This document shows, in pieces, positions 7,556-13,861 of a DNA stretch of 16,593 bases. Each line of letters starts with the position of its first letter. The first letter of the stretch is position 1. Position numbers and translations under genes: made by a program. Below the pieces are notes generated by a model. That model saw only the letters and a program-made list of their open reading frames with translations. It did no database searches and was not told where the DNA came from. The stretch spans positions 1-16,593 of the forward strand of contig DGSP01000085.1 in the NCBI GenBank assembly GCA_002393555.1, given 5' to 3'. The DNA is from Prevotellaceae bacterium UBA4359. Its GTDB lineage: Bacteria > Bacteroidota > Bacteroidia > Bacteroidales > Bacteroidaceae.

Positions 7556-8299
7556 ATGCTACAGATTCAGAACATCACCTATGGCTACAACGCCATGCAC
7601 AACGTGCTGGAGAACTTCTCCCTCACCTACGACGAGCCGGGCATCTATGGCCTGCTGGGCAAGAACGGCACAGGCAAAAGCACCCTGCTCTACCTCATCA
7701 TGGGCCTGCTGCGTCCACGCCAAGGCATCATCACCTTCGACGGCATCGACACCCGACTGCGCACCCCCGAAGCACTTCAGGACATGTTCATCGTGCCAGA
7801 AGAGTACAACCTCCCCTCCATCCTGCTGCCCGACTACGTGAAGGTGCTCCGCCCCTTCTACCCCCACTTCGACAGCCAACTGCTGGTGCGCCTGCTGGAG
7901 GTGTTTGAGATGCAGGGAGTGAACGGTGCCACGCCCGATGCCGACGGCATTCCGCGCATCAACCTGGGCGCACTCTCCATGGGCCAGAAAAAGAAAATCT
8001 ACATGTGCATCGCCCTCGCCACCCGCACCAAACTCCTGCTCATGGACGAACCCACCAACGGACTCGACATCCCCAGCAAGAGCCAGTTCCGCAAGGTGGT
8101 GGCACAAGGCATGAGGGAAGACCAAACCGTCATCATCTCCACCCACCAGGTGCGCGACGTGGAGACCCTGCTCGACCACGTGACCATCATCGAGCAAAAC
8201 GCCGTCCTCCTCAACGAGAAGATGAACATGGAGCAACCTGTCAATCTGGAGGAACTCTTCATCGAAGCCCTCAACAAGGCACAAGTTTCTTCGCTATAA
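7556..8299 (+). CDS. ABC transporter ATP-binding protein
   Basis: A 247-residue ATPase subunit that powers a membrane partner from the cytoplasmic side. Walker A is GKNGTGKST (35-43), the signature is LSMGQKKK (140-147), Walker B is LLLMDEPTNGLD (160-171) with D164 and E165, and the switch histidine is in STHQ (H197). The Q-loop position reads VPEE, so the usual glutamine is replaced by an acidic residue. The family is the one seen with YtrA-type GntR regulators, which often export antimicrobial peptides or other amphiphiles. The substrate here is unknown. The next gene encodes its membrane partner 24 bp downstream. Confidence 0.93.
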   Translation: MLQIQNITYGYNAMHNVLENFSLTYDEPGIYGLLGKNGTGKSTLLYLIMGLLRPRQGIITFDGIDTRLRTPEALQDMFIVPEEYNLPSILLPDYVKVLRPFYPHFDSQLLVRLLEVFEMQGVNGATPDADGIPRINLGALSMGQKKKIYMCIALATRTKLLLMDEPTNGLDIPSKSQFRKVVAQGMREDQTVIISTHQVRDVETLLDHVTIIEQNAVLLNEKMNMEQPVNLEELFIEALNKAQVSSL

Positions 8300-8323
8300 T
8301 CACCCCTAAAAACAAACCCCACT

Positions 8324-9277
8324 ATGGACTTCAACAAAAACCGATTCGCCAACTTCGCGCGATACGACCTCACCATCAATAAGACCTTCTTCCGCAACAT
8401 CGCCTTCGTCACACTGGCCGGTGCCATCGGCATTGCCATGCTGGGCTTCATGCTGCGCTACGACATTTACCGCGACGTGGTGACCAACTATGCCGAATGG
8501 GGAGGAGCGCCCTCGCCATCCGACTTCTCACACTATACCCACAACTACATCACCACCTTCTACCTACTGGGCTTCACCGCCCTGATGATGGCCATCTTTG
8601 CCGGTTGCTGGGCCCACAACCTGCGCAACAAGCAGGGACGCATCACCGAACTGACCCTGCCGGCCAACAACCTGGAGAAGTTCACCTGGCATGCCCTGCT
8701 CACCCTCGTGGGCGGCTTCCTGCTGTGCATCGTCTCGCTGCTCCTGGCCGACGGACTCAACGCCTTGCTCACCCTCATGATGTTCGGTGCAGAGAACGGA
8801 GTCGGCTCCCTCACCCGCTCAGCCTTCGAGGTCTTCACCTTCACCATGACGAGCAATGACCTCATCAACCTCCCCTCCATCAGCACCAACGGCGACATAG
8901 GCACCGAAGACATCGCAGCGGTCAACTTCATCCGCTCCGCCAGTTTCCTCATCATCACATCAGCCATCGCCGAGACCCTCTGCTTCTTCTTTGGCAATGC
9001 CGTGAAGTACAAGTATAACATCATCCTCACCTACATCGCCCTGCAGATTCTCGGCACCATCCTCTCGGTGGGTTTCTTCATCTTCACCGCCGCCAGCGCC
9101 GACACCGCCTTCGGTGCCTTGGCCGAAGTCGATGCAGACGGCGAGGATGTGGCCAACTTCTTCACCTACAGTTTCTATGCCATCGGCAGCGTCGCCCTCC
9201 TCCTTTCAGCCGCGCTGATATGGAAGAGTTACCACCTCTACACCCGTGCCCAAATCACCTCTGCCCTTAACAAATAA
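8324..9277 (+). CDS. ABC transporter membrane subunit (six predicted helices)
   Basis: A 317-residue integral membrane protein. Hydrophobic segments lie near residues 25-45, 76-96, 122-143, 202-224, 232-256 and 281-301, with an extracytoplasmic or cytoplasmic loop of about 55 residues between helices 3 and 4. No enzyme motif is visible. Position directly after the ATPase and before the GntR regulator indicates that it is the permease half of the exporter. It is probably a homodimer since only one membrane gene is present. The first ~20 residues (NRFANFARYDLTINKTFF) form an amphipathic N-terminus common to this permease type. Confidence 0.8.
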   Translation: MDFNKNRFANFARYDLTINKTFFRNIAFVTLAGAIGIAMLGFMLRYDIYRDVVTNYAEWGGAPSPSDFSHYTHNYITTFYLLGFTALMMAIFAGCWAHNLRNKQGRITELTLPANNLEKFTWHALLTLVGGFLLCIVSLLLADGLNALLTLMMFGAENGVGSLTRSAFEVFTFTMTSNDLINLPSISTNGDIGTEDIAAVNFIRSASFLIITSAIAETLCFFFGNAVKYKYNIILTYIALQILGTILSVGFFIFTAASADTAFGALAEVDADGEDVANFFTYSFYAIGSVALLLSAALIWKSYHLYTRAQITSALNK

Positions 9278-9292
9278 TGTGTAAAAAAACTT

Positions 9293-9658
9293 ATGCGATT
9301 CAAAGATAACAAAGCCATCTATCTGCAAATAGCCGACCTCATCTGCGACGACATCCTGCAAGGACGGCTGCTGGAAGACGAGCGCATCCCCAGTGTTCGC
9401 GAGTATGCCGCCGCCGTGGAGGTGAACGCCAACACCTGCGTCCGTGCCTACGACTGGCTGCAGGGGCAGAACATCATCTACACCCGTCGCGGCCTCGGCT
9501 ACTTTGTCAACTCAGGAGCCAAAGACGCCATCCAACAGATGAAGCGTCAGGAGTTCCTGACCGAAACCCTGCCCGATGTGGCGCGCCAAATGGCCAGCCT
9601 CCACATCACCATGGACGAACTCAACAACCGAATCATCAACTACCAAATGCACCAGTAG
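9293..9658 (+). CDS. GntR-family regulator, YtrA subfamily
   Basis: A 121-residue protein with a winged helix-turn-helix at residues 8-72 (IYLQIADLICDDILQGRL, then IPSVREYAAAVEVNANTCVR as the recognition part) and a short C-terminal helical region. The short effector-less tail defines the YtrA subfamily, which is typically encoded with an ABC exporter and represses it. Here it follows the two ABC genes with a 15-bp gap. The dyad at 7326-7349 is its likely operator. Confidence 0.92.
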   Translation: MRFKDNKAIYLQIADLICDDILQGRLLEDERIPSVREYAAAVEVNANTCVRAYDWLQGQNIIYTRRGLGYFVNSGAKDAIQQMKRQEFLTETLPDVARQMASLHITMDELNNRIINYQMHQ

Positions 9659-9662
9659 CATC

Positions 9663-10478
9663 ATGAACATCAAGACCATCCTCACGGGGCTATGCCTCGC
9701 AGCCACACTCTCCATGAGCACCTCTTGCGACTTCAGCCCCGAAAACATGAACATCATGGCCCGCAAGGGAGCCGGCAAAGACTACTTCCGCGACAGCGAG
9801 AAATGGGGCAAAGTCATCACACAGACCATTGAGTCCGACGACTTCACCCACATAGCCCTTTCGGGCAATGCCGACATCCACATCCATCAGGGCATCTTCT
9901 CCACCATCGAGATTCAGGGCAACGAACGCGCCATCGCGGGCAACAACATCCAGGTGAAAGACGGCACACTGACCGTAGCCAAGAAAGACAGCATCAGCGG
10001 CACCCTGCCCAGCATCAAACTCATCGTCACCGTGCCCACCCTCGAGAGCATCCACGTGTCGGGAGCCGGCGACATCGAGATGAAGGACACCCTCGTCTTT
10101 GACAACAACCTCACCCTCAACATCAGCGGAGCCGGCGACATCGACATCGACCGACTGAAATGCAAGAACTTCGCCCTCAACATCAGCGGAGCCGGCGACG
10201 TGAAAGCACAGAAAATCAAGTGCAAGACAGCCACCCTCCAAATCAGCGGAGCCGGCGACGTGAAGGCCGACCTGAAGGGCGACAACATCGACGTGGCCAT
10301 CAGTGGTGCAGGCGATGCCGACCTCGACGTGAAGTGCGACCAACTGACCGTTGCCGCCAGCGGCACAGGCGAAGTGGAACTGAGTGGCGAGTGCCGCCAC
10401 ATGACCAAACGCGTCAGCGGCATGTCGGGCATCGACTCCAAGGAACTCACCATCCACGAAGGCATCGCCATCCAGTAA
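9663..10478 (+). CDS. GIN-domain (DUF2807-like) lipoprotein
   Basis: A 271-residue exported protein. The start at 9663 follows the gntR stop by four bases; an upstream in-frame ATG at 9576 is rejected because it overlaps gntR and precedes the signal peptide. The N-terminus MNIKTILTGLCLAATLSMST ends at C22 (context STSC), a loose lipobox. The rest is a parallel beta-solenoid-type GIN domain: SGAGD recurs near residues 133, 155, 175, 195 and 214, with SGTGE near 233, and the repeats also show as a 60-bp periodicity in the DNA at about 10118-10260. Such lipoproteins are frequent partners of GntR/ABC operons in Bacteroidetes. Function is unknown, with adhesive or envelope roles proposed. Confidence 0.88.
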   Translation: MNIKTILTGLCLAATLSMSTSCDFSPENMNIMARKGAGKDYFRDSEKWGKVITQTIESDDFTHIALSGNADIHIHQGIFSTIEIQGNERAIAGNNIQVKDGTLTVAKKDSISGTLPSIKLIVTVPTLESIHVSGAGDIEMKDTLVFDNNLTLNISGAGDIDIDRLKCKNFALNISGAGDVKAQKIKCKTATLQISGAGDVKADLKGDNIDVAISGAGDADLDVKCDQLTVAASGTGEVELSGECRHMTKRVSGMSGIDSKELTIHEGIAIQ

Positions 10479-10507
10479 AAACAAGAAACATCCACAAAAC
10501 AAGAGAA

Positions 10508-10543
10508 GGCTTGGCAGTCCATCAACAAGTGACCTGTCAAGCC
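10508..10543. terminator. Possible terminator hairpin after the GIN lipoprotein gene
   Basis: GGCTTGGCAG at 10508-10517 pairs with CTGTCAAGCC at 10534-10543 (nine Watson-Crick pairs and one G-T), with a 16-nt loop. There is no strong T-run on the plus strand; on the minus strand it is followed by a moderately T-rich tail. It could end transcription from either side, or be a boundary mark between the operon and the AT-richer island. Confidence 0.35.
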
Positions 10544-10565
10544 ATCTCTGGCATCATGTTGAGGG

Positions 10566-11174
10566 GTTCATCTCCACATATTTGTCCACAATCCCATCAA
10601 ACGTGTTTTCTGACATTTTCTCAATCATCTTCAGATTCCGTGTCAGATATTCTGCACGACAAAACAACGTTCCATCTTTCCAGATACTCCTCGTCCGTAT
10701 CTGTCCCGCAAAATCGTATAGCCCACCAAAAATGTAAGCGTGTATCTGCTGAAGACATTTTCACCGTACCTGGCTCCATGCTATTGAGCAAGCCACTTTC
10801 TGTCAGCGTGTATGCTTTTTTCTTACTCTTTCCGTCAATACTGTTGTCACTATAGGTAAACTCGTCAAGGAATGCCATAGTCCAATTGTTGGGATAGCAC
10901 TTAGCCTAAGTCTGAACACACTTCGCATCCATGGCATCTGCCTTTCGTTGCTTGCCATCAGGGGCTTCTAATTTAAAGTCGTGATTAACCGAGCGCCGTC
11001 TGTGCCAAATATCTTTTTCAACCATCGCCAGTAGTTGCCAGCCTTCACATAGTATTCTTCATCATTGATGGCTCGCACGATGTCTGTAGCAAAGAACCAC
11101 CACTTGCTGCGTTCTTCGTCCCAAACGGCTCGCACCTCACGGTTATTGAACAATCTTATCGACTTTTTGTTCAT
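10566..11174 (-). pseudogene. Decayed Bro-N/Fic-family gene
   Basis: A broken minus-strand gene. It begins MNKKSIRLFNNREVRAVWDE at 11174, typical of Bro-N-like N-termini. The frame shifts near 10985, after which HDFKLEAPDGKQRKADAMDA continues in another frame and is cut by a stop. The next intact piece reads FLDEFTYSDNSIDGKSKKKA. A one-base excess in an A-run near 10758 then shifts to a Fic-domain fragment (10566-10754) with QQIHAYIFGGLYDFAGQIRT and ending IVDKYVEMN. In intact Fic proteins the next residues would be the catalytic HPFxxGNGR loop, which is missing. It is therefore a nonfunctional relic with at least two frameshifts and a lost 3' end. It lies just past the distal end of the CRISPR array in the same direction. 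Confidence 0.8.
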
Positions 11175-11180
11175 ATCTCG

Positions 11181-11543
11181 TTTGCAAAGTTCATCATTTG
11201 TGGCTCTTTTACTGTGGAGGGCAGGCAGCATGGTGCTGTCCTTGCCTTGTAATTACCATCATTTGTGGGATTTCTTACAGCGTCACAGTTTCCTCAATTC
11301 GTGTTTTCATCTTGTAATTACCATCATTTGTGGGCTTTCTTACAGCCTCTTGGGGAATATATCCGAGTGCCACACTCTTGTAATTACCATCATTTGTGGG
11401 CTTTCTTACAGCGCGATGCCGACGTACTCGTCCACTTTGATCTTGTAATTACCATCATTTGTGGGCTTTCTTACAGCGGGGCAGCCCCGAAGGTTGAGGG
11501 TGCAAGACTTGTAATTACCATCATTTGTGGGCTTTCTTACAGC
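11181..11543 (-). CRISPR. CRISPR array: five intact repeats plus one degenerate repeat
   Basis: Five repeats start at 11246, 11311, 11377, 11442 and 11508. Each is 35 nt, or 36 nt counting a C that follows every copy. Copies 2-5 are identical; the first has one change (GGGA for GGGC). The plus-strand core is CATCATTTGTGGGCTTTC. The four spacers are 29-31 nt and all differ. A sixth, decayed copy at 11181-11214 keeps CATCATTTGTGG and the TTTTACTG tail, and is separated by a 31-nt spacer, exactly in register. Decay at the left end implies that the left end is distal, so the array should be transcribed on the minus strand, continuing from the effector gene at its right. Repeat ends contain TGTAA/TTACA that could pair. 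No cas1 or cas2 is in the window. Confidence 0.93.
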
Positions 11544-13363
11544 CCATCTTGAATAATGGGGTGATAGCCAACTGGATGGTATTCGTCTGGTACTTGCGAA
11601 ACTCGCTCTATACTCTCACGGACAAGTCCGCTACCTGTTATTTTTGCGTTTTCGCCATAACGAGTATTACAATGTTTTCGGCCAACACCACTATTGTGGT
11701 GATTTGCGACCGTTTCTTCTTGAGGTTGACACCTCTGTTGTTTTATAGATGCACCTACAAAATACAGAGCATCGCGTTCGTTGTGCCGAGCATCCTTAAA
11801 TCGCTCCTGCTCTGCGCTTTCCAATCGGCAGAAGACTGGGTAGTCGGCCTTCATTTGTTCTATGTCGTAATCTTTGTCTTTTGTTTCAATGTTTTCCAAT
11901 GTTAGGTGCTGGAGATTAAAGGCTGAAAGCATGTCACGCTGATGTGTATGTCCGTTGCTCAAGGTTATAGTTCGTTCGTTGACCTCATGTTTTGTAAACT
12001 TCCCATTGATGAAGTCAAACTGCGTAGCCGCTTTGCGTGGATCCACTTCGTAGAAATTTCCACCCAATGACAACACCTTGTTCTTCAAAATAGAGACGAA
12101 CATTGCTGGGGCATGGTTTGCGACAGATTTGCCGTAACGTTTCTTGCATCGGTTTTTTCCCGTTTGGGTCTTTTTCGTTTCTTTGGCCCTTCTTACCCAA
12201 GCATCTATTGGATTATTCTCCACGATAAACGTATCTCCTTGCGAGAGCATGGCATTAGCCATCTCCAGATGCTGCAGTTTTCGGATTTCTGCTTGCTTGC
12301 GGTATAATTCTTTTCGTATAGACTTTAACGATGCGTATCTTTTAACCTCCCTGTCTTTTTTCCACACCAGACGTACACCTCGTTTGATGGTGCCGTCTTC
12401 ATTATAGTTTTGGGGGTTGTTGGCTCTGCGACTTCTATCAAGTTTACGGTTCACAAGATATAATTCGTGTTCGATGTTGTCACACTTGTCTGCTAACTTG
12501 TCAAAGTACACACCCTGCAGAGATGATGTGGCTATCGTTGAAGGACCAATATCAATGCCTACATTTCCTTTACCCAATGTACGTCCCTTTTGAGGCTTCT
12601 CGCCACTGATCGTCAGTTGCAAATAATATTTATTGCGTCCTCTTATGCTTCTTCTGACAATCAACAATTTTCTAAGACTATTAATGCCTCCTTTGAGGGC
12701 TTCTGCTGCATATCCCTTCTTTTCGCGACTAAAATCAATTGGAAGTTGTATTAAATCAGCATATTGCCCCCGTCTTCCATTTGTATTAAAGGTAATATAA
12801 CCCTCTTTCAAATTGATGGTAAAACCTGCAAAGTTGCCTTTATGATAGCGACTTCCCAAAGAATTGACATCGCCATATTCCCTAAAGGATATTCGTGATG
12901 ACTTAGGAACATACAATCGTGTTTCCCAAGCCTTCATGATGTGTAGTCCAAGTTCCTCCAATATGGTACCATTAATACCAAAATCTGACAGAGTTTTATC
13001 TTTACCAATTCGATGTGACCGCAATTTGGACACATAGTCGGAAATGCCACCCGAAGGTCTCTTGCCAGAATTGCTACTTCGGCTTTCATAAGTGTAGGGA
13101 AACTTTATGTCACACAAATTACCTTTTTTATCTTTTATGTCTTTAAAGTGGAAAGGATGGGAAGCAAAGAAATCCCTTTTCTGCTGAAAGTCCCCACAGG
13201 CTTTGTATGCTTTCTGTTGCGAGAAATAAATGTACTGACGCAGCAATTTCTGTTGCACCATATTATAGGTTTGGCGCAACAGTTCATATCGCTTGTCAAG
13301 AATATCGGCTTGCCATTTCTCAACCTTCAGCGGAAGTGTCAATACAAAATTACCTTTCGGCAT
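11537..13363 (-). CDS. Compact Cas12/TnpB-like RuvC effector, putative RNA-guided nuclease
   Basis: A 608-residue protein. The RuvC triad is complete: D271 in VGIDIGPSTIA, E382 in TFIVENNPIDAW and D477 in HTHQRDMLSAFNL. Residues 1-260 would be the RNA/DNA-binding wedge and recognition part, opening with LTLPLKVEKWQADILDKRYE. A basic segment DRSRRANNPQNYNEDGTIK (309-327) after RuvC-I is a bridge-like helix motif that I recall from TnpB-like proteins usually annotated as IS200/IS605-type transposases. The CxxC pairs of the TnpB zinc ribbon, expected between RuvC-II and RuvC-III, are absent. About 130 residues follow RuvC-III. The size fits miniature Cas12 proteins. The stop codon lies within the first CRISPR repeat. 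Base composition is visibly AT-richer than its neighbours, suggesting transfer. An alternative is a TnpB-family protein next to an unrelated array, but the overlap argues against this. Confidence 0.85.
   Translation of the reverse strand: MPKGNFVLTLPLKVEKWQADILDKRYELLRQTYNMVQQKLLRQYIYFSQQKAYKACGDFQQKRDFFASHPFHFKDIKDKKGNLCDIKFPYTYESRSSNSGKRPSGGISDYVSKLRSHRIGKDKTLSDFGINGTILEELGLHIMKAWETRLYVPKSSRISFREYGDVNSLGSRYHKGNFAGFTINLKEGYITFNTNGRRGQYADLIQLPIDFSREKKGYAAEALKGGINSLRKLLIVRRSIRGRNKYYLQLTISGEKPQKGRTLGKGNVGIDIGPSTIATSSLQGVYFDKLADKCDNIEHELYLVNRKLDRSRRANNPQNYNEDGTIKRGVRLVWKKDREVKRYASLKSIRKELYRKQAEIRKLQHLEMANAMLSQGDTFIVENNPIDAWVRRAKETKKTQTGKNRCKKRYGKSVANHAPAMFVSILKNKVLSLGGNFYEVDPRKAATQFDFINGKFTKHEVNERTITLSNGHTHQRDMLSAFNLQHLTLENIETKDKDYDIEQMKADYPVFCRLESAEQERFKDARHNERDALYFVGASIKQQRCQPQEETVANHHNSGVGRKHCNTRYGENAKITGSGLVRESIERVSQVPDEYHPVGYHPIIQDGL
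11544..11710 (-). ncRNA. Candidate scaffold (tracrRNA/omega-RNA-like) at the 3' end of the effector gene
   Basis: On the minus transcript just before the first repeat several short stems can form: CACCAC/GTGGTG (11686-11701), CGGA/TCCG with a CTTG loop (11619-11630), GCGA/TCGC (11596-11606), CCCAT/ATGGG (11543-11560), and TGGGCT/AGCCCA joining the gene end to the first repeat (11528-11546). A stretch at 11663-11672 (minus TTGTAATACT) can pair with the 3' part of the repeat over 10 pairs with one bulged A. This is what a tracr- or omega-like RNA would look like. It lies within the open reading frame, so it might equally be coding sequence. Structure was judged by eye only. Confidence 0.35.
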
Positions 13364-13390
13364 TTTTCCTCATCATAAAAATTTTCGTTG

Positions 13391-13421
13391 CAAATATACA
13401 CATTATTATTCACTTCTCAAC
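13391..13421 (-). promoter_or_regulatory. Promoter of the Cas12-like effector
   Basis: On the minus strand GTTG (13418-13421), a 19-bp gap, then TATATTTG (13391-13398) gives a good Bacteroidetes promoter 28 bases before the start codon. A GAGGA sequence lies a few bases before the ATG. A single transcript from here could carry effector, scaffold and array. Confidence 0.65.
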
Positions 13422-13491
13422 ATTTCTACGAATTTTTTTGAAAGTAAATTTAGTCTTTAGCAACTACACAAACTCATCTTATTCTTCTTTT

Positions 13492-13505
13492 AGCCGCAAG
13501 CGGCT
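13492..13505. repeat. Small GC hairpin at the right edge of the AT-rich island
   Basis: AGCCGC/GCGGCT with an AA centre (in practice a 5-bp stem with a CAAG loop). It has no T-run typical of a terminator on either strand. Its position, where composition shifts back to GC-rich, may mark an island boundary. Within 13364-13861 I see only the effector promoter, this hairpin and the palindrome array; there is no gene. Confidence 0.4.
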
Positions 13506-13622
13506 TGTTCCAGGACAATGATTTTTCTTTTGCTATAAATCCAGAGCGGAAGTGGCAACGAGGGTAGAAAGAATGAGACGGAAAAAGGCGAACGAAAGGG
13601 ACGGGGAGGTGTGGGTGGAGGG

Positions 13623-13705
13623 CGGACAGTCGTCCGTAGCGCACTCGGACAGGTGTCCGCCCCTCAGTCGGACAGTTGTCCGAACGGCGTTCGGACGAGT
13701 GTCCG
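13623..13705. repeat. Array of four CGGAC-N4-GTCCG palindromes at an exact 23-bp period
   Basis: Four 14-bp palindromes start at 13623, 13646, 13669 and 13692, a constant 23-bp spacing. The arms CGGAC and GTCCG are invariant, while the four central bases and the 9-bp linkers vary (each linker ends in T except the first approach). A related half-site, GGGCGGACTGTCGT, lies at 13722-13735 and matches the flank of the first unit (13619-13633) at 14 of 15 bases over AGGGCGGACnGTCGT. Conserved dyads with free linkers suggest protein-binding sites or hairpins. Confidence 0.93.
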
Positions 13706-13861
13706 GCTGGAATGTGGGGAAGGGCGGACTGTCGTTTGACGATTTTGGTTGACTACTTGTGGGCTTACTCACGATAAGGGCTGACCCCTACTTTACGTTT
13801 GCCATCAATGGGGTTTACATCAATACTTTGGAAGAAGGAAGGAGGGAGAGGAGGAAGGGCG

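Noticed and set aside
7559..8284. Long minus-strand frame opposite the ABC ATPase gene
   Set aside because: It is a shadow of a GC-rich gene with clear Walker motifs on the plus strand.
9576..9662. Upstream in-frame start for the GIN lipoprotein
   Set aside because: It would overlap the gntR gene and place 29 unrelated residues before an obvious signal peptide.
11058..11074. TTCATCATTGATGGCTC, resembling the repeat core, as a seventh repeat
   Set aside because: It lies within the Bro-N coding remnant, is out of register with the array, lacks the rest of the repeat and encodes ordinary residues of the family (AINDEE).
11065..11552. Plus-strand reading frames across the array with a recurring CNYHHLWAFLQ peptide
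   Set aside because: The peptide repeats only because the CRISPR repeat is translated; there is no start signal, and unit spacing varies between 65 and 66 nt.
11619..11630. CGGACAAGTCCG as an extra copy of the 13623-13705 palindromes
   Set aside because: The centre is 2 bp rather than 4 bp, it is isolated and distant, and it is better explained as part of the effector gene or scaffold.
13492..13505. Intrinsic terminator
   Set aside because: Stem is short and no T-run follows on either strand.
11181..13510. A complete IS200/IS605 transposon
   Set aside because: No TnpA gene is present and I could not recognise left and right end hairpins or a target-site pattern. The repeat-spacer array is not a transposon end.
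13552..13752. 66-residue plus-strand frame through the palindrome array
   Set aside because: Composition follows the repeats, there is no promoter or ribosome-binding context, and no family features are seen.
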